This document shows, piece by piece, positions 41,952-51,537 of a DNA stretch of 64,000 nt. A program made the translations under genes and the position numbers. Source of the DNA: Bradyrhizobium diazoefficiens (GTDB lineage: Bacteria > Pseudomonadota > Alphaproteobacteria > Rhizobiales > Xanthobacteraceae); contig NZ_JAENXS010000002.1 of NCBI RefSeq assembly GCF_016612535.1, positions 2,790,001 to 2,854,000 of the forward strand, read 5' to 3'. Numbering within the stretch: the stretch's first letter is position 1; each line of letters opens with the position of its first letter. The notes beneath the pieces were generated by a model. It was not told the origin of the DNA and did no database searches. It saw only the letters and a program-made list of their open reading frames with translations.

Positions 41952-43076
41952 TTAACCGCTGCGATAGTTGGCGATCGCTGAGAGGTCAGGCGTGAACCCA
42001 AGCCCTGGTTCCTCGCCGAGGGCGATCGTACCGTCCGCCACGTTGGCAGCAGCACCGCAGAAGAGATCGCGCAGCGGATTGTCGTTGGCGTCGATCTCGA
42101 GCCAGCCGTCCCCTCCGACGCCCGCCAGCAGATGCGCCGAGGCAAGCAGTCCGATTCCGCCGCCGAGGTAATGCGGACAAAACGTCTTGCCCGCCTCGAG
42201 GATATCACGGGCCAACCCGGCACAAACGCTGAGCCCGCCCCATTTGGCGATGTCGGGCTGAACCACGCCGAGCACGTTCTCGGAGAGGGCTTCGTTGAAT
42301 CCCTCGATGCTCGAAATGTTTTCGCCCGCAGCAATCGGCATCTTTGCGCCCATATGCAGCCTGCGCCATTCCTCGCGCGGCCGATCGGCGCGGATCGGCT
42401 CCTCCAGCCAGCGCAGATCGAACTCTGCAAGGCGCGGCAGCATCGTCAGGGCCTGATCGACCGACCAGCCCTGATTGGCATCCGTGGCAAGCATTCCCTC
42501 ACCAACGATCTCGCGTAGCGCGGTCAGATTTGCGAGGTCGGTCTCCGCACCGAACCCGACTTTCAGCTTCAGCGCGCGATGGCCGCGCTTGAGTGCAGCT
42601 TCTGCCGTTTGCGCGGCTCCGCCGGGATTGATGCCGCTGGCGTAGACCTTGATCCTGCTCGAATGGCCGCCGAGCAGCCGCCACAGCGGCAAGCGCTGTC
42701 GACGCGCGGAGAGGTCCCATAGCGCGAGATCGATGCCCGAAATCGCCTGCGCGAACGGCCCGGGCTCGCCGCATTGAAGCGCGAGCACCTCCGTGCCTTT
42801 GGTCAATATCTCGAAGGCTTGGACGGGACCGTCAAATTTCTGTCCGACAAGGCCCGGAGCGAGCACTTCATTGAGAAGCCGGGCCCGATGCTCCGCGCCC
42901 GGTGCGGGAAAGTTGGACCAGGCCTCACCCCATCCCTCGACACCGTCTTCATCGACGACGCGAACGAATACGGCCGGGCGATTCAGCATCCGGCCGAACG
43001 ACGTCACCACTGGCGTCGCCAGAGGATAGCGATAGCAGAACGCCTCGATCGAACGGACGGTGAAGCTGTCAGTCAT
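41952..43076 (-). CDS. Enolase-superfamily dehydratase/racemase (mandelate racemase type)
   Basis: A 374-residue enzyme. N-terminal capping domain with SFGRMLNRPAVFVRVVDEDG, then the barrel: Lys motif HRALKLKVGFG (KxK), metal ligands in LATDANQGWS, RWLEEPIRAD and AAGENISSIEG, then the QPDIAKWGG segment. This fits the mandelate-racemase subgroup of sugar-acid dehydratases, though a racemase cannot be excluded. It is the last gene of the carbohydrate operon, 48 bases beyond the aldolase gene, and probably acts on a sugar acid from the same pathway. Confidence 0.88.
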   Translation of the reverse strand: MTDSFTVRSIEAFCYRYPLATPVVTSFGRMLNRPAVFVRVVDEDGVEGWGEAWSNFPAPGAEHRARLLNEVLAPGLVGQKFDGPVQAFEILTKGTEVLALQCGEPGPFAQAISGIDLALWDLSARRQRLPLWRLLGGHSSRIKVYASGINPGGAAQTAEAALKRGHRALKLKVGFGAETDLANLTALREIVGEGMLATDANQGWSVDQALTMLPRLAEFDLRWLEEPIRADRPREEWRRLHMGAKMPIAAGENISSIEGFNEALSENVLGVVQPDIAKWGGLSVCAGLARDILEAGKTFCPHYLGGGIGLLASAHLLAGVGGDGWLEIDANDNPLRDLFCGAAANVADGTIALGEEPGLGFTPDLSAIANYRSG

Positions 43077-43124
43077 ATTGCGGATCCTGCGATCGAGATC
43101 GGACGACGCGGAGCCGCCATCATC

Positions 43125-44162
43125 TCAGTAGGCGCGGGCGAAGTCACCTTCCTGCTTGATATCAGTGAACACCGGAAAGCGCGCCTTCCACGGCGTCCCC
43201 TTGGCCATGGTCAGCTCGTTGAGCCGTTCCAGCACGCCCAGGCCGTCCTTGCGCAGGCTTGCCGAAACCGCAGCGCGGTCGGGGAAATTCTTCAGGACGG
43301 CATCGAGCCAGATCGTGCGTCCGGCCAGGAAGCCGCCCGCACCCGCGGCATAAGCGTAGTCGAGCACACGCTCGAATTTCTCCGGCGCGGCACCACCCGA
43401 CAACAGCACCCAGGGGATGCTCCGCTCGCGGCAGATATCGCCGATCGCATCAAACTCCTTCTGCGCGGCCTTCGCTTCCGCGCTGCCGTCGCGGGCCGGC
43501 AGGCCGTTGGCCGCGAGCGGGCTCTCCAGCTTGAGGAGATCGACGCCGTATTCCGACTTGGCAAATTCGCGCACGCTGTCGATGACGAGTCCGGGAAGTT
43601 TTCCGGGCGATTCCACATAATCGGCGGTGTGATTGGCGCTGCCGAGGAACGGATACACCAGCAGCTCCAGGACATAGGGAATATCGTGGCGTGCGCAGTC
43701 TTCGCCGATCTCGCGCACAAAGCGCTTCTGGTGTTCATTCACGGCGGCATCGGCGTCGGGCCGGTACCAGGCCAGCACCTTGACGGCGTCGCCGCCCATC
43801 GCACGGATCTTCTCCACGCTCCAATTGGTGATCGCGCGCGACTTGCGGCCACCCGTGGTTTCCTCGACGCGGTGCTCTTCCAGCGTCATGATGAGACCGC
43901 AGCGCGGCGGCAGCAGGTCGATTGCGGCGGGCACCGCGAAATTCGGGTCGAACAGCATCGAGCTGCAATGCGGTGCGAGGTTTTCGACGAGGAGACGCTT
44001 CGCTGCCGTGACGTCGGAATATTCGACCTGATCGCGCGCGATGCCTTTTGCTTTCGCGATGGCTTCGAACAATGGCGGCCGCTGATCCAGGGCGACCATG
44101 CGAAAGTGGCCGTCCGCGTCAGCGAGCCGTGCCAGGCCGCGGTTCTTTCCAATCGTTCTCAT
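43125..44162 (-). CDS. LacD-like class I aldolase (tagatose 1,6-bisphosphate aldolase family)
   Basis: A 345-residue TIM-barrel aldolase. FRMVALDQRPPLFEAIAKAK, the Lys motif GGDAVKVLAWYRPDAD and DIPYVLELLVYP match LacD-type enzymes, in which a lysine forms the Schiff base; WVLLSGGAAPEKFERVLDYA follows. It overlaps the PfkB kinase gene by four bases (ATGA), so kinase and aldolase are coupled: the kinase likely makes the phosphorylated ketose that this enzyme splits to triose units. ATG 44162 is set by that overlap. Sulfofructose-phosphate aldolase is a related alternative. Confidence 0.85.
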   Translation of the reverse strand: MRTIGKNRGLARLADADGHFRMVALDQRPPLFEAIAKAKGIARDQVEYSDVTAAKRLLVENLAPHCSSMLFDPNFAVPAAIDLLPPRCGLIMTLEEHRVEETTGGRKSRAITNWSVEKIRAMGGDAVKVLAWYRPDADAAVNEHQKRFVREIGEDCARHDIPYVLELLVYPFLGSANHTADYVESPGKLPGLVIDSVREFAKSEYGVDLLKLESPLAANGLPARDGSAEAKAAQKEFDAIGDICRERSIPWVLLSGGAAPEKFERVLDYAYAAGAGGFLAGRTIWLDAVLKNFPDRAAVSASLRKDGLGVLERLNELTMAKGTPWKARFPVFTDIKQEGDFARAY

Positions 44163-45118
44163 GGCTTCGTCCTCATGAATGCAAGACACTCGTTGATATC
44201 GGGGATTCCGTTGCGACCACCGGCATGCCGGCATTTCATCGCGGCTGTGGCTGCCGAAAACGCCATGGCATCGCGCACGCCGAGGCCGACGCCAATCGCG
44301 AGCGCATAGGCGCCATGGAAGACGTCGCCCGCACCGGTGGTGTCGACAACATCGACGGCGTAGGCGGCTTGCCGGTGCAACTGGCCGTTCTCGTACCAGC
44401 TGACTCCGCCCTCGCCGCGCGTGACGGCGATGACGCGGCAGCCAAAGCGCGCAAGCGCCGCGAGGGATTCGTCCTTGGCCGAGCCGGCAAAGGACGTGAG
44501 CGCAGGCTCTGAGAAAATTGCGTGATCGGTCAAGGGCAGCAACCGCTTGAACACTTCGGCATCGGCCACGTCGCCGTCGAGCACGGTCGGAATGCCGCGC
44601 GCTCGCGCTTGGCGAAACAAGGTCGCGGCGCCCTCGACCCAGCGCGGATCGGCCAGCACGGAAGACGCGCGTGCGACGGCTTCGAGCGGAAGCCAGCCCG
44701 CGGCTTCCGGAAATAGGCCGCGGAAATTGACGATCTGCCGCTCGCCGGAACTGTCGACGATGATTCCGGAGACCGAGGAACGTCCATCGGGAAACAGCCG
44801 GAAATTCTCGACATCGACGCCTTCGGCGATGAAGTCCGATTTCATCTCATGGCCGGCGGCATCGTTCCCTGCCCGCCCCCAGAACGCGACGGATGCGCCG
44901 AGCTTTGCCACCGCGACCGCGGCATTGGCGGCCATGCCCCCACCAAGCGTGCCGTAGCCGGTGGCCTTGATCTTCTCACTTCCACCCGCGAAGGGCCGGT
45001 CGACGCGCCAGACCTGATCGAGCGCCGACAGGCCAAGGCAGATCACGTGCACAGGCTTCGCGCCGGACGCGACGTCGGCCAGCGCGGAGAGATCTCCAAT
45101 GTTTGCCGACACGCTCAC
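44159..45118 (-). CDS. PfkB-family sugar kinase
   Basis: A 319-residue ribokinase-type enzyme. The N-terminal signature LGGGMAANAAVAVAKLGASV and the C-terminal VDTTGAGDVFHGAYALAIGV with catalytic Asp are both complete. It phosphorylates a sugar or ketose using ATP. The gene overlaps the ATPase gene upstream and the aldolase gene downstream by four bases each, so it is part of a tightly packed operon. The substrate is not readable; tagatose/fructose-phosphate-like ketoses fit the neighbouring aldolase. Confidence 0.9.
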   Translation of the reverse strand: MSVSANIGDLSALADVASGAKPVHVICLGLSALDQVWRVDRPFAGGSEKIKATGYGTLGGGMAANAAVAVAKLGASVAFWGRAGNDAAGHEMKSDFIAEGVDVENFRLFPDGRSSVSGIIVDSSGERQIVNFRGLFPEAAGWLPLEAVARASSVLADPRWVEGAATLFRQARARGIPTVLDGDVADAEVFKRLLPLTDHAIFSEPALTSFAGSAKDESLAALARFGCRVIAVTRGEGGVSWYENGQLHRQAAYAVDVVDTTGAGDVFHGAYALAIGVGLGVRDAMAFSAATAAMKCRHAGGRNGIPDINECLAFMRTKP

Positions 45119-46188
45119 CGCAAAACCTGTCCATTGGTTGCATCGAACAGATGGGTTTTGCCCGGCTGCGGACGCAGCGCGATGCGATCACCGACCTTCG
45201 GCCGCAGCGACGGATCGACCCGCGCGATGGACGACACGCCGGCGAGATCGAAATGGATCAGCGTATCCGAGCCGAGCGGCTCGACCAGCTTGACGTTGAC
45301 GGCAATGCCATCGGCGATATCCGAGACGACAGCAAAATGCTCCGGGCGAATGCCGAGCACGGCGTTGCCGGCCTGACGCAGGCGGTCCGCGGTCTGACCA
45401 TCCAGCGGCACCGGTGTCGCGCCTTGAGAAAGGACCGCACGCTCGTCACGCCATTCGACGGGGAAGAAGTTCATGGCGGGCGAGCCGATGAAGCCGGCCA
45501 CGAACTGGTTGGCCGGCCGCTCGTAGACCGTCTCCGGCGTGTCGTATTGCTGGATCGTGCCGCTCTGGAGCACCACGATCCGATCGGCCATGGTCATGGC
45601 CTCGATCTGGTCATGGGTCACGAAGACCATGGTGGTCTTCAGCTCTTGCGACAGCGCCTTGATCTCGGCGCGCACCTGCCCGCGCAGTTTCGCATCGAGG
45701 TTGGAGAGCGGCTCGTCGAACAGGAACGCCTTGGGATTGCGGACGATGGCGCGGCCCATGGCAACCCGCTGGCGCTGGCCGCCGGACAGCTCCTTCGGCT
45801 TGCGATCGAGATAGGGCTCGATGTGCAGAAGCGCGGCCGCGCGCTTCACGCGGGCGTCGATCTCGGCCTTCGGCGTCCCGCGCAATTCCAGCGCAAACGA
45901 CATGTTGTCGTAGACCCGCATATGCGGATAGAGCGCATAGTCCTGGAACACCATCGCGATGTCGCGCTGCGCGGCCTGCACGCCGTTGACGCGCTTGTCG
46001 CCGATGTAGAGGTCTCCCGACGAAATCGGCTCGAGGCCCGCTATGATCCGCAGCAAGGTCGACTTGCCGCAGCCGGACGGGCCGACAAAGACAACGAATT
46101 CGTGGTCCGCGATCTCCAGATTGAGATCGGGGATCACGGTGAAATTGCCGTAGCGCTTGACGAGGTTGCGGATCGAGATCGAGGCCAT
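45115..46188 (-). CDS. Sugar ABC transporter ATPase (MalK/UgpC type)
   Basis: A 357-residue ABC ATPase. Walker A is GPSGCGKST, the Q-loop VFQDYALYPHM, the signature LSGGQRQRVAMGRA, Walker B AFLFDEPLSNLD and the H-loop VTHDQIEAM. A C-terminal TOBE/MalK regulatory domain (about 240-357, VLGIRPEHF) is present, as in carbohydrate importers. It energises the two permeases encoded upstream. It is six bases from the alcohol dehydrogenase gene and overlaps the kinase gene. Confidence 0.93.
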   Translation of the reverse strand: MASISIRNLVKRYGNFTVIPDLNLEIADHEFVVFVGPSGCGKSTLLRIIAGLEPISSGDLYIGDKRVNGVQAAQRDIAMVFQDYALYPHMRVYDNMSFALELRGTPKAEIDARVKRAAALLHIEPYLDRKPKELSGGQRQRVAMGRAIVRNPKAFLFDEPLSNLDAKLRGQVRAEIKALSQELKTTMVFVTHDQIEAMTMADRIVVLQSGTIQQYDTPETVYERPANQFVAGFIGSPAMNFFPVEWRDERAVLSQGATPVPLDGQTADRLRQAGNAVLGIRPEHFAVVSDIADGIAVNVKLVEPLGSDTLIHFDLAGVSSIARVDPSLRPKVGDRIALRPQPGKTHLFDATNGQVLR

Positions 46189-46194
46189 GTTCGC

Positions 46195-47199
46195 TCAGTC
46201 CAGCGCCAGCACGGGCTTGATCAGCTCGCCCTTGGCGAAGCGGGCGAAATTCTCCGGCAGGGCCGACAGGCCGAACTCGCCATCGACGAGCACACGATAC
46301 TCGTCCTTGTACCGGCGCAACAGCTCGACATTCGGCTCGAAATCCGAGACCGGGAAGTAGAACGTCCGGATCATGTAGAAGTCCTTGCGGCGGAACACCT
46401 TGCCTTCCTCGATGGTCCAGGGCGCGGCGTTCTCGCCGACCAGCACCAGCGCACCGCGCGGCAGGACGAGCTCGATGCCGAGATTGCGCGCCGCATGGGC
46501 GCCGGAGCATTCCATGATGAGCGCGAAGCGTTTCGAGGTATCGCCGACCGGATGCGCCTTCGCGCCGAAGGATTGCGCGATTTTGAGGCGCGCAGTGTTC
46601 GGGTCGGCGACGTAGATGTCGTCATAGCCGAGCGCGCGAAGCGCCAGCACGACGCCGAGGCCGACGGGCCCCGCGCCCATCACGAGCACCGGCCCGGCCT
46701 CGCCCGGCGGCACCACGCGGCTGACGAAGCGCACCGCGTGGCCCGACGTGCCGATGGTGTCGAGCAGGAGCGGTGCGAGACTGTCCTCGATGTCGTCGGG
46801 CACCGGCAGCAGGCAGTTTTCCGGCACCGGCACATATTCGGCGTAACCACCGGGCCGGTTCCAGCCGATCAGGCTGGAGACCTCGAGGCACATCTGCGTG
46901 TCGCCTCGCTTGCAGGCGGCACAGTGATCGCAATGAAGCGGAATATAAACGGCGCAGCGACGGCCATGCAGGCGATGGCCGGGTTGTTCGACCACGCCAA
47001 AAATCTCATGGCCGGCGGTGAACTCGGCGCCCTTGTGCCACAGCTTGAAATCCGAGCCGCACAGCGCGGTGCGCGAGACGCGCACCAGCACCTCGCCCGC
47101 AGCAATTTCGGGCATCGCCACAGGCTCGATGGTGATGAGGTCGTCGCCGTGGAAGACCGCGGCCTGCATGATCGAATTCGGACGGGGTGATGCGTTCAT
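46195..47199 (-). CDS. Zinc-dependent alcohol/polyol dehydrogenase (MDR family)
   Basis: A 334-residue medium-chain dehydrogenase. The catalytic zinc ligands lie in RTALCGSDFKLWH and AGHEIFGVV; the structural zinc cluster is CDHCAACKRGDTQMC. The cofactor loop is VMGAGPVGLGVVLALRALG, followed by DPNTARLK, which suggests NAD. Sorbitol-type dehydrogenases of this kind oxidise polyols to ketoses, which would feed the PfkB kinase in this operon. That is a reasonable inference, not a proven reaction. Confidence 0.88.
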   Translation of the reverse strand: MNASPRPNSIMQAAVFHGDDLITIEPVAMPEIAAGEVLVRVSRTALCGSDFKLWHKGAEFTAGHEIFGVVEQPGHRLHGRRCAVYIPLHCDHCAACKRGDTQMCLEVSSLIGWNRPGGYAEYVPVPENCLLPVPDDIEDSLAPLLLDTIGTSGHAVRFVSRVVPPGEAGPVLVMGAGPVGLGVVLALRALGYDDIYVADPNTARLKIAQSFGAKAHPVGDTSKRFALIMECSGAHAARNLGIELVLPRGALVLVGENAAPWTIEEGKVFRRKDFYMIRTFYFPVSDFEPNVELLRRYKDEYRVLVDGEFGLSALPENFARFAKGELIKPVLALD

Positions 47200-47206
47200 C
47201 AGATAC

Positions 47207-48034
47207 CTAGCCTTTCACCGCGCCGAGCGTCAGCCCCGACACCAGCCAGCGCTGAACCAGGGCGGCCAGCACCAGCGGCGGCAACGCGATCAGCGTCGCG
47301 GCGGCCATGAGGGCGCCCCATTGCGTCGAGCCTTCGCCGATGAAGTTGAAAGCCGCCGCGATCAGCGTCTTGGTGTCGCCGTTGGAGAGCACCAGCGCAA
47401 ACAGGAAGTAGTTCCATGAGAATACAAAGGCGAGGATCGCCGACACCGCAACGCCGGACGCCACCAGTGGCAGCGCGATGCGCCAGAGGATTCGCGTGAC
47501 GCTGCAACCATCAACCTGTGCCGCCTCGAAGATGCTACGCGGGATGCCATCGAAGGACGGCAGCAGGACCCAGATCACGATCGGCAAGGTGATCACCGCA
47601 TGACTGAGGATCAGTGCAGTATAGGAGCCGATCATGCCGATCTGCCGGAACATGACGTACCACGGCAGCAGGAACAGCGTGCCGGGCGCCATGCGCGCGG
47701 CGAGCGTCAGGATCGCCGGCCACGTGATCCGGGTCCAGGATACGGCGAACGCCGCGGGAATTCCGAACAGCAGCCCGAGTGCGGTCGAACCGATGGTGAC
47801 GATGAGGCTGTTGAGGGCGTAGCTCAGGAACGGCGTGGTCTTCGTCAGCTCGACATAGTTGTCGAGCGTCGGCGAAAAGATCAGCGTGGGCGGATAGGCG
47901 GTAACCTCGAAGGACGGCTTGAACGAGGACAGCACCATCCAGACGGTCGGCGCCATGATGAGTACGCCGGCAAGCACGAGCTGCACCGTGTTGAGCCAGC
48001 GGATCCAGCGCGCGGTGTTGGCGGCATCGTTCAT
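47207..48034 (-). CDS. Sugar ABC transporter permease (MalG type)
   Basis: A 275-residue inner membrane protein with six helices. It has the EAA loop in SIFEAAQVDGCSVTRILWRI, which contacts the ATPase. It is the MalG/CUT1 partner of the next permease. ATG 48034 lies four bases past the stop of that gene at 48039. The C terminus ends LTLGAVKG, as usual for this class. Confidence 0.92.
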   Translation of the reverse strand: MNDAANTARWIRWLNTVQLVLAGVLIMAPTVWMVLSSFKPSFEVTAYPPTLIFSPTLDNYVELTKTTPFLSYALNSLIVTIGSTALGLLFGIPAAFAVSWTRITWPAILTLAARMAPGTLFLLPWYVMFRQIGMIGSYTALILSHAVITLPIVIWVLLPSFDGIPRSIFEAAQVDGCSVTRILWRIALPLVASGVAVSAILAFVFSWNYFLFALVLSNGDTKTLIAAAFNFIGEGSTQWGALMAAATLIALPPLVLAALVQRWLVSGLTLGAVKG

Positions 48035-48038
48035 GACA

Positions 48039-48926
48039 TCACCAGGCCACCGTGCCGCGCAGGCGGTTGAAGGCGAGCACGGCACCGAACACGATCGCCG
48101 TCAGCGTCAGCATCAGGGCGCTGGCATAGCCGATGTTGAAGAACTCGAAGCCGACCCGGAAGCCGTAGATGTTGAGCGTGTTCGAGGCGTTGCCCGGGCC
48201 GCCCTGGGTGGTGATGTAGATGATATCGAAGAAGCGCAGCAGATCGACACTGCGCAGGATGGCGGCGGTCACGATGGTCGGCAACAGCAACGGCAGCGTG
48301 ATGCGCTGGAACGTCTTGAACGCGGACGCGCCGTCGATCTGCGCGGCCTCGTAGACACTCGGCGGCAACGACTGCAATCCACCCAGCACGATCAGGGCGA
48401 CATAGGGCGTCCACTGCCAGCTATCGATCAGCGCAATGGTCGGAATGACCCAGGTCGGCGAAGCCAGCCAGTCCGACGGCGGCAGGCCGAACGCCTGCAG
48501 AATATAGTTGGCCGCGCCGAGCGACGGATCGAGGATCACGAGCCACATCATGCCCGCCACCACCGGCGGCATCATGAAAGGCGAGATGAACAGCGAGCGC
48601 ACGATCCCCGGCAGGCGCTTGGCGTGAAACAGCACCAGCGCAAGCCAGACGCCGAAGACGAGCTGCAGCACCAGCGACAGCACGAACAGCGCAATCGTGA
48701 CCCACAGCCCGTGCCAGAACTCGTAGTCGGAGATCAGCTTCGAATAATTGGCGAGACCCGCAAAGGACTGCTTGCCGGTCGAGGAAAACGTCTGGAAGCC
48801 GAGCCAGATCGTATAGACCACCGGAAACGCGATCATTGCGACCGTGAAGATCACGGCCGGCGCCGAGAGCGCCGCCATCTCCAGCTTCTGCCGGTCCCGC
48901 GTCAGTGTCGCAGCCGTATCCGACAT
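48039..48926 (-). CDS. Sugar ABC transporter permease (MalF type)
   Basis: A 295-residue CUT1-type permease with an N-terminal helix (PAVIFTVAMIAFPVVYTIWLG), five or six further helices and the EAA loop SVYEAAQIDGASAFKTFQRI. It pairs with the MalG-type permease. ATG 48926 was chosen over the 18-residue-longer start; it leaves 61 bases to the binding-protein stop at 48988, where CCGGCCGGCGCGAGGCCAGC is GC-rich and partly palindromic. Confidence 0.92.
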   Translation of the reverse strand: MSDTAATLTRDRQKLEMAALSAPAVIFTVAMIAFPVVYTIWLGFQTFSSTGKQSFAGLANYSKLISDYEFWHGLWVTIALFVLSLVLQLVFGVWLALVLFHAKRLPGIVRSLFISPFMMPPVVAGMMWLVILDPSLGAANYILQAFGLPPSDWLASPTWVIPTIALIDSWQWTPYVALIVLGGLQSLPPSVYEAAQIDGASAFKTFQRITLPLLLPTIVTAAILRSVDLLRFFDIIYITTQGGPGNASNTLNIYGFRVGFEFFNIGYASALMLTLTAIVFGAVLAFNRLRGTVAW

Positions 48927-48987
48927 GCGTCCGCTTCCTAGAGAAAATGAGGTGCCGGCCGGCGCGAGGCCAGCCGGCACGGGGCGG

Positions 48988-50289
48988 TCACTTCTGTGCG
49001 ATCAGCGCGTCGAGCGCCTTGTCCGCATCGGCGCAAGCCTGATCGACGCTCTTCTGCTTCAGAATCAGATCCTGCACCGCCTGGCCGATGAATTCGCGCG
49101 ATTGTGGATTAGCGACGATGGGATAGCCGACCTCGGAGGAGCCCTTGGTTGCGAGCACGTCGAGCGCGGCCTGCCACTCTTTCCGAACCGGCTCCTCATC
49201 GATCCACTTGCGATATTCAGGATCATTGGCGACGGACGGACGCGGCGGGGCGATGCCCTGCAGCGCCATCTTCTTCTGCACCTCGGGGCTGGTGGCCCAC
49301 TGCACGAAATACCAGGCCGCATCCGGCTGCTTGCTGTGTGAGGACACCGCCATACCCCAGCCGATCGTGGTCGGCACCTGGCCGGCGTCGCCCGCCGGGA
49401 ACGGCAACAGACCGGTGTCCTTCAGACGCGCGCCGCCGTCCATCACGGTGCGCAGCTCATTGGACGATTCGAAAGCCATTGCGGCACGGCCGCTGCGGTA
49501 GAGCGCGGAAATCTGCTGGAAACTGTAGTTGACGACGCCGGGCGGCCCGAAATCGCGCAGCAGCCGGCTATAGGTGTCGAGCGCCTCCTTGCCCTTGGCC
49601 GAGCACAGGTTCGACTTGCCGTTGGCGATGTAGCTGCCACCGATATTGTGCAGCATGTTGCTGAAGGTGTAGGCGACCGCGGGCTTGAGGCCACGTGAGA
49701 CGAATGGCGTCACCGAGCTGTCGCAGGTCTTGATCTTTTCCGCGGCAGCCTCGACCTCCTTGATGGTTTTCGGCGCTTCGATGCCGCACTTCTTGAAGAT
49801 GTCGGTGCGGTAATAGAAGATGGGACCTTCGATGTTCATCGGCATGCTGGTCAGCTTGCCACCGAACGTCGCAGCCTTCAGCAAGGCCTGGCTCAACCCG
49901 TTGGGGTCATAGTCCTTGGCCACCTCGTTCCTGGCCATGGCGGTGAGATCGCCATACCAGCCGGCAGCGGCGAACTGCTCGCCCTCGCGCGAAGGCAGCG
50001 TCATGAACACGTCCACCTCGTCGCTATTCGCGTTCATGACCGTGACCAGACGCTGGCGCATCTGCTGTTCCTGATAACCGTCGACCTTCAGGGTCATGCC
50101 GGTCAGCTTTTCGAAATCAGCCTTGTAGGTCAGCAGCGCCTGCGACACCGGATTGTTGTTGGCGAGAAAGGTGACGGTCTTGCCCTTGAACTTCATCCAG
50201 TCGAAATCGGCCGCGCGCGCCTGCGCACTGACGGCGGCAATTGCGAGAACCGGCAACGCGACGCGTGTCGCGAGCATCCTGGCCTTCAT
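48988..50289 (-). CDS. Sugar ABC transporter substrate-binding protein (family 1 extracellular)
   Basis: A 433-residue receptor with a signal peptide (MKARMLATRVALPVLAIAAV, cleaved near ARAADFD). The CUT1 pattern follows: GKTVTFLANNNPVSQALLTY, SNELRTVMDGGA and WGMAVSSHSKQPDAAWYFVQ. ATG 50289 follows GGGAGGAG. As the first gene it defines the promoter of the minus-strand operon, facing the LacI gene. The ligand is a mono- or disaccharide or polyol; sequence alone does not say which. Confidence 0.92.
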   Translation of the reverse strand: MKARMLATRVALPVLAIAAVSAQARAADFDWMKFKGKTVTFLANNNPVSQALLTYKADFEKLTGMTLKVDGYQEQQMRQRLVTVMNANSDEVDVFMTLPSREGEQFAAAGWYGDLTAMARNEVAKDYDPNGLSQALLKAATFGGKLTSMPMNIEGPIFYYRTDIFKKCGIEAPKTIKEVEAAAEKIKTCDSSVTPFVSRGLKPAVAYTFSNMLHNIGGSYIANGKSNLCSAKGKEALDTYSRLLRDFGPPGVVNYSFQQISALYRSGRAAMAFESSNELRTVMDGGARLKDTGLLPFPAGDAGQVPTTIGWGMAVSSHSKQPDAAWYFVQWATSPEVQKKMALQGIAPPRPSVANDPEYRKWIDEEPVRKEWQAALDVLATKGSSEVGYPIVANPQSREFIGQAVQDLILKQKSVDQACADADKALDALIAQK

Positions 50290-50354
50290 CGAGCTCTCCT
50301 CCCGGCTGGCCACCTTATGCTGGCGGCCTTTTTGAACACGTTTTGTAAGATACT

Positions 50355-50368
50355 TGAAAACGGTTACA
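50355..50368. promoter_or_regulatory. LacI-type operator candidate, transporter side
   Basis: TGAAAACGGTTACA, a CG-centred imperfect palindrome of the type bound by LacI-family regulators. It lies 66-79 bases upstream of the binding-protein start. A related CG-centred sequence lies at about 50333-50347 (GAACACGTTTTG). Confidence 0.5.
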
Positions 50369-50466
50369 TCCTAAGCATCGTGCCGCCCCTGTCAAGCGAT
50401 GGACAAGCGATGCGTTCTGCAGCAGTTTCGCGGCAATATCACGACTATGCAACCTGCCGAACAGCA

Positions 50467-50478
50467 TGTAACGTTACA
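50467..50478. promoter_or_regulatory. LacI-type operator candidate, regulator side
   Basis: TGTAACGTTACA is a perfect 12-bp palindrome with central CG, four bases upstream of the LacI-family ATG. Its position could block translation-start-proximal transcription, so autoregulation is likely. Confidence 0.55.
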
Positions 50479-50481
50479 TTC

Positions 50482-51537
50482 ATGAGGCTGACAAACGCCA
50501 AAACTGCAAAGCAGGGCATTCGCGCCGTTGCGGCCCGGGCCGGCGTTTCAACCGCGTCCGTCTCGCGCGCCCTCAACAATCCCGACGCGGTGAGCCCATC
50601 CTTGCGCGTCCGCATCGAGCAGGCCATCGAGGCGCTCGGCTATATCCCCCATGCGCCGGCGCGCATCCTGTCGTCACGGCGCTCGCGAACTCTCGGCGCC
50701 ATCGTGCCAACGATCGACAACACGATGTTCGCGCGCGGCATCGCCTCGCTCCAGCAGTATCTCTCCTCGGTCGGATACATGCTGTTCCTCACAACCAGCG
50801 GATACGACCTCGACGTCGAATTGCAGCAGGCGCGCAACCTCATCAGTCGCGGTGTCGACGGCCTCGTGCTGCGCGGTGACTGCCATCACGATGGATTGCG
50901 CAAGCTGCTCGCCGACAACGCAGTGCCCTTCATCAATGTCGGCATCTACCAGCCCGGCCGCCCTTACCCGTGCGTCGGAACGGACAACGAGGCCGCCGCC
51001 CATCGCGCGGCCGCGCATGTCATCGAGCTCGGTCACCGACGCATCGGGATCGTCTCGGCGCTCCAGCGCAACAACGACCGCGCCAGCGCCCGCGTCGCCG
51101 GATTTCGCCGCGCGCTCACCGAGAACGGCATCGAACTTCCTCCGCAATGGCATGTCGAGGTACCTTATACGCTGGACGACGCCCGCGAAGCCGCGCGCTA
51201 TCTCCTCAGCCTGAAAGATCGTCCGACAGCCGTCGTGTGCGGCAATGACGTCATCGCCTATGGCGTGTTGCTCGAGGCGGAGCGCGATGGCTTCTCCGTG
51301 CCGAGCGACCTGTCAGTCGTCGGCTTCGACGACCTCGACTGGAGCCGCCATTTGCGGCCGAGCCTGACCACGATCCACGTTCCGACCGGAGAGACCTGGC
51401 AGCGCGCGGGCGAATATCTGGTGCGCAGCCTCGCCGGCGAGCAGACCATCATGCATCGCGAGATCGACTTCTCGCTGGTGGTCCGCGAGTCGACGGCTCC
51501 GCCCCCGAAATCCCCAGAAGTGAGACCCTCCCGATGA
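50482..51537 (+). CDS. LacI-family transcriptional regulator of the carbohydrate locus
   Basis: A 351-residue repressor-type protein. The N-terminal helix-turn-helix is [20 protein letters not shown] with the hinge helix [17 protein letters not shown], then a periplasmic-binding-like sugar domain ([61 protein letters not shown]). ATG 50482 is preceded by the palindromic site; the open frame to 50317 is unsupported. It is divergent from the ABC operon and should repress both units until the sugar is present. It overlaps the SDR gene by four bases. Confidence 0.93.
   Translation: MRLTNAKTAKQGIRAVAARAGVSTASVSRALNNPDAVSPSLRVRIEQAIEALGYIPHAPARILSSRRSRTLGAIVPTIDNTMFARGIASLQQYLSSVGYMLFLTTSGYDLDVELQQARNLISRGVDGLVLRGDCHHDGLRKLLADNAVPFINVGIYQPGRPYPCVGTDNEAAAHRAAAHVIELGHRRIGIVSALQRNNDRASARVAGFRRALTENGIELPPQWHVEVPYTLDDAREAARYLLSLKDRPTAVVCGNDVIAYGVLLEAERDGFSVPSDLSVVGFDDLDWSRHLRPSLTTIHVPTGETWQRAGEYLVRSLAGEQTIMHREIDFSLVVRESTAPPPKSPEVRPSR

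Noticed and set aside
43125..45118. Assignment of the kinase and aldolase to sulfoquinovose breakdown
   Set aside because: Related enzymes exist in that pathway, but no sulfoquinovosidase, isomerase or sulfolactaldehyde gene is present here.
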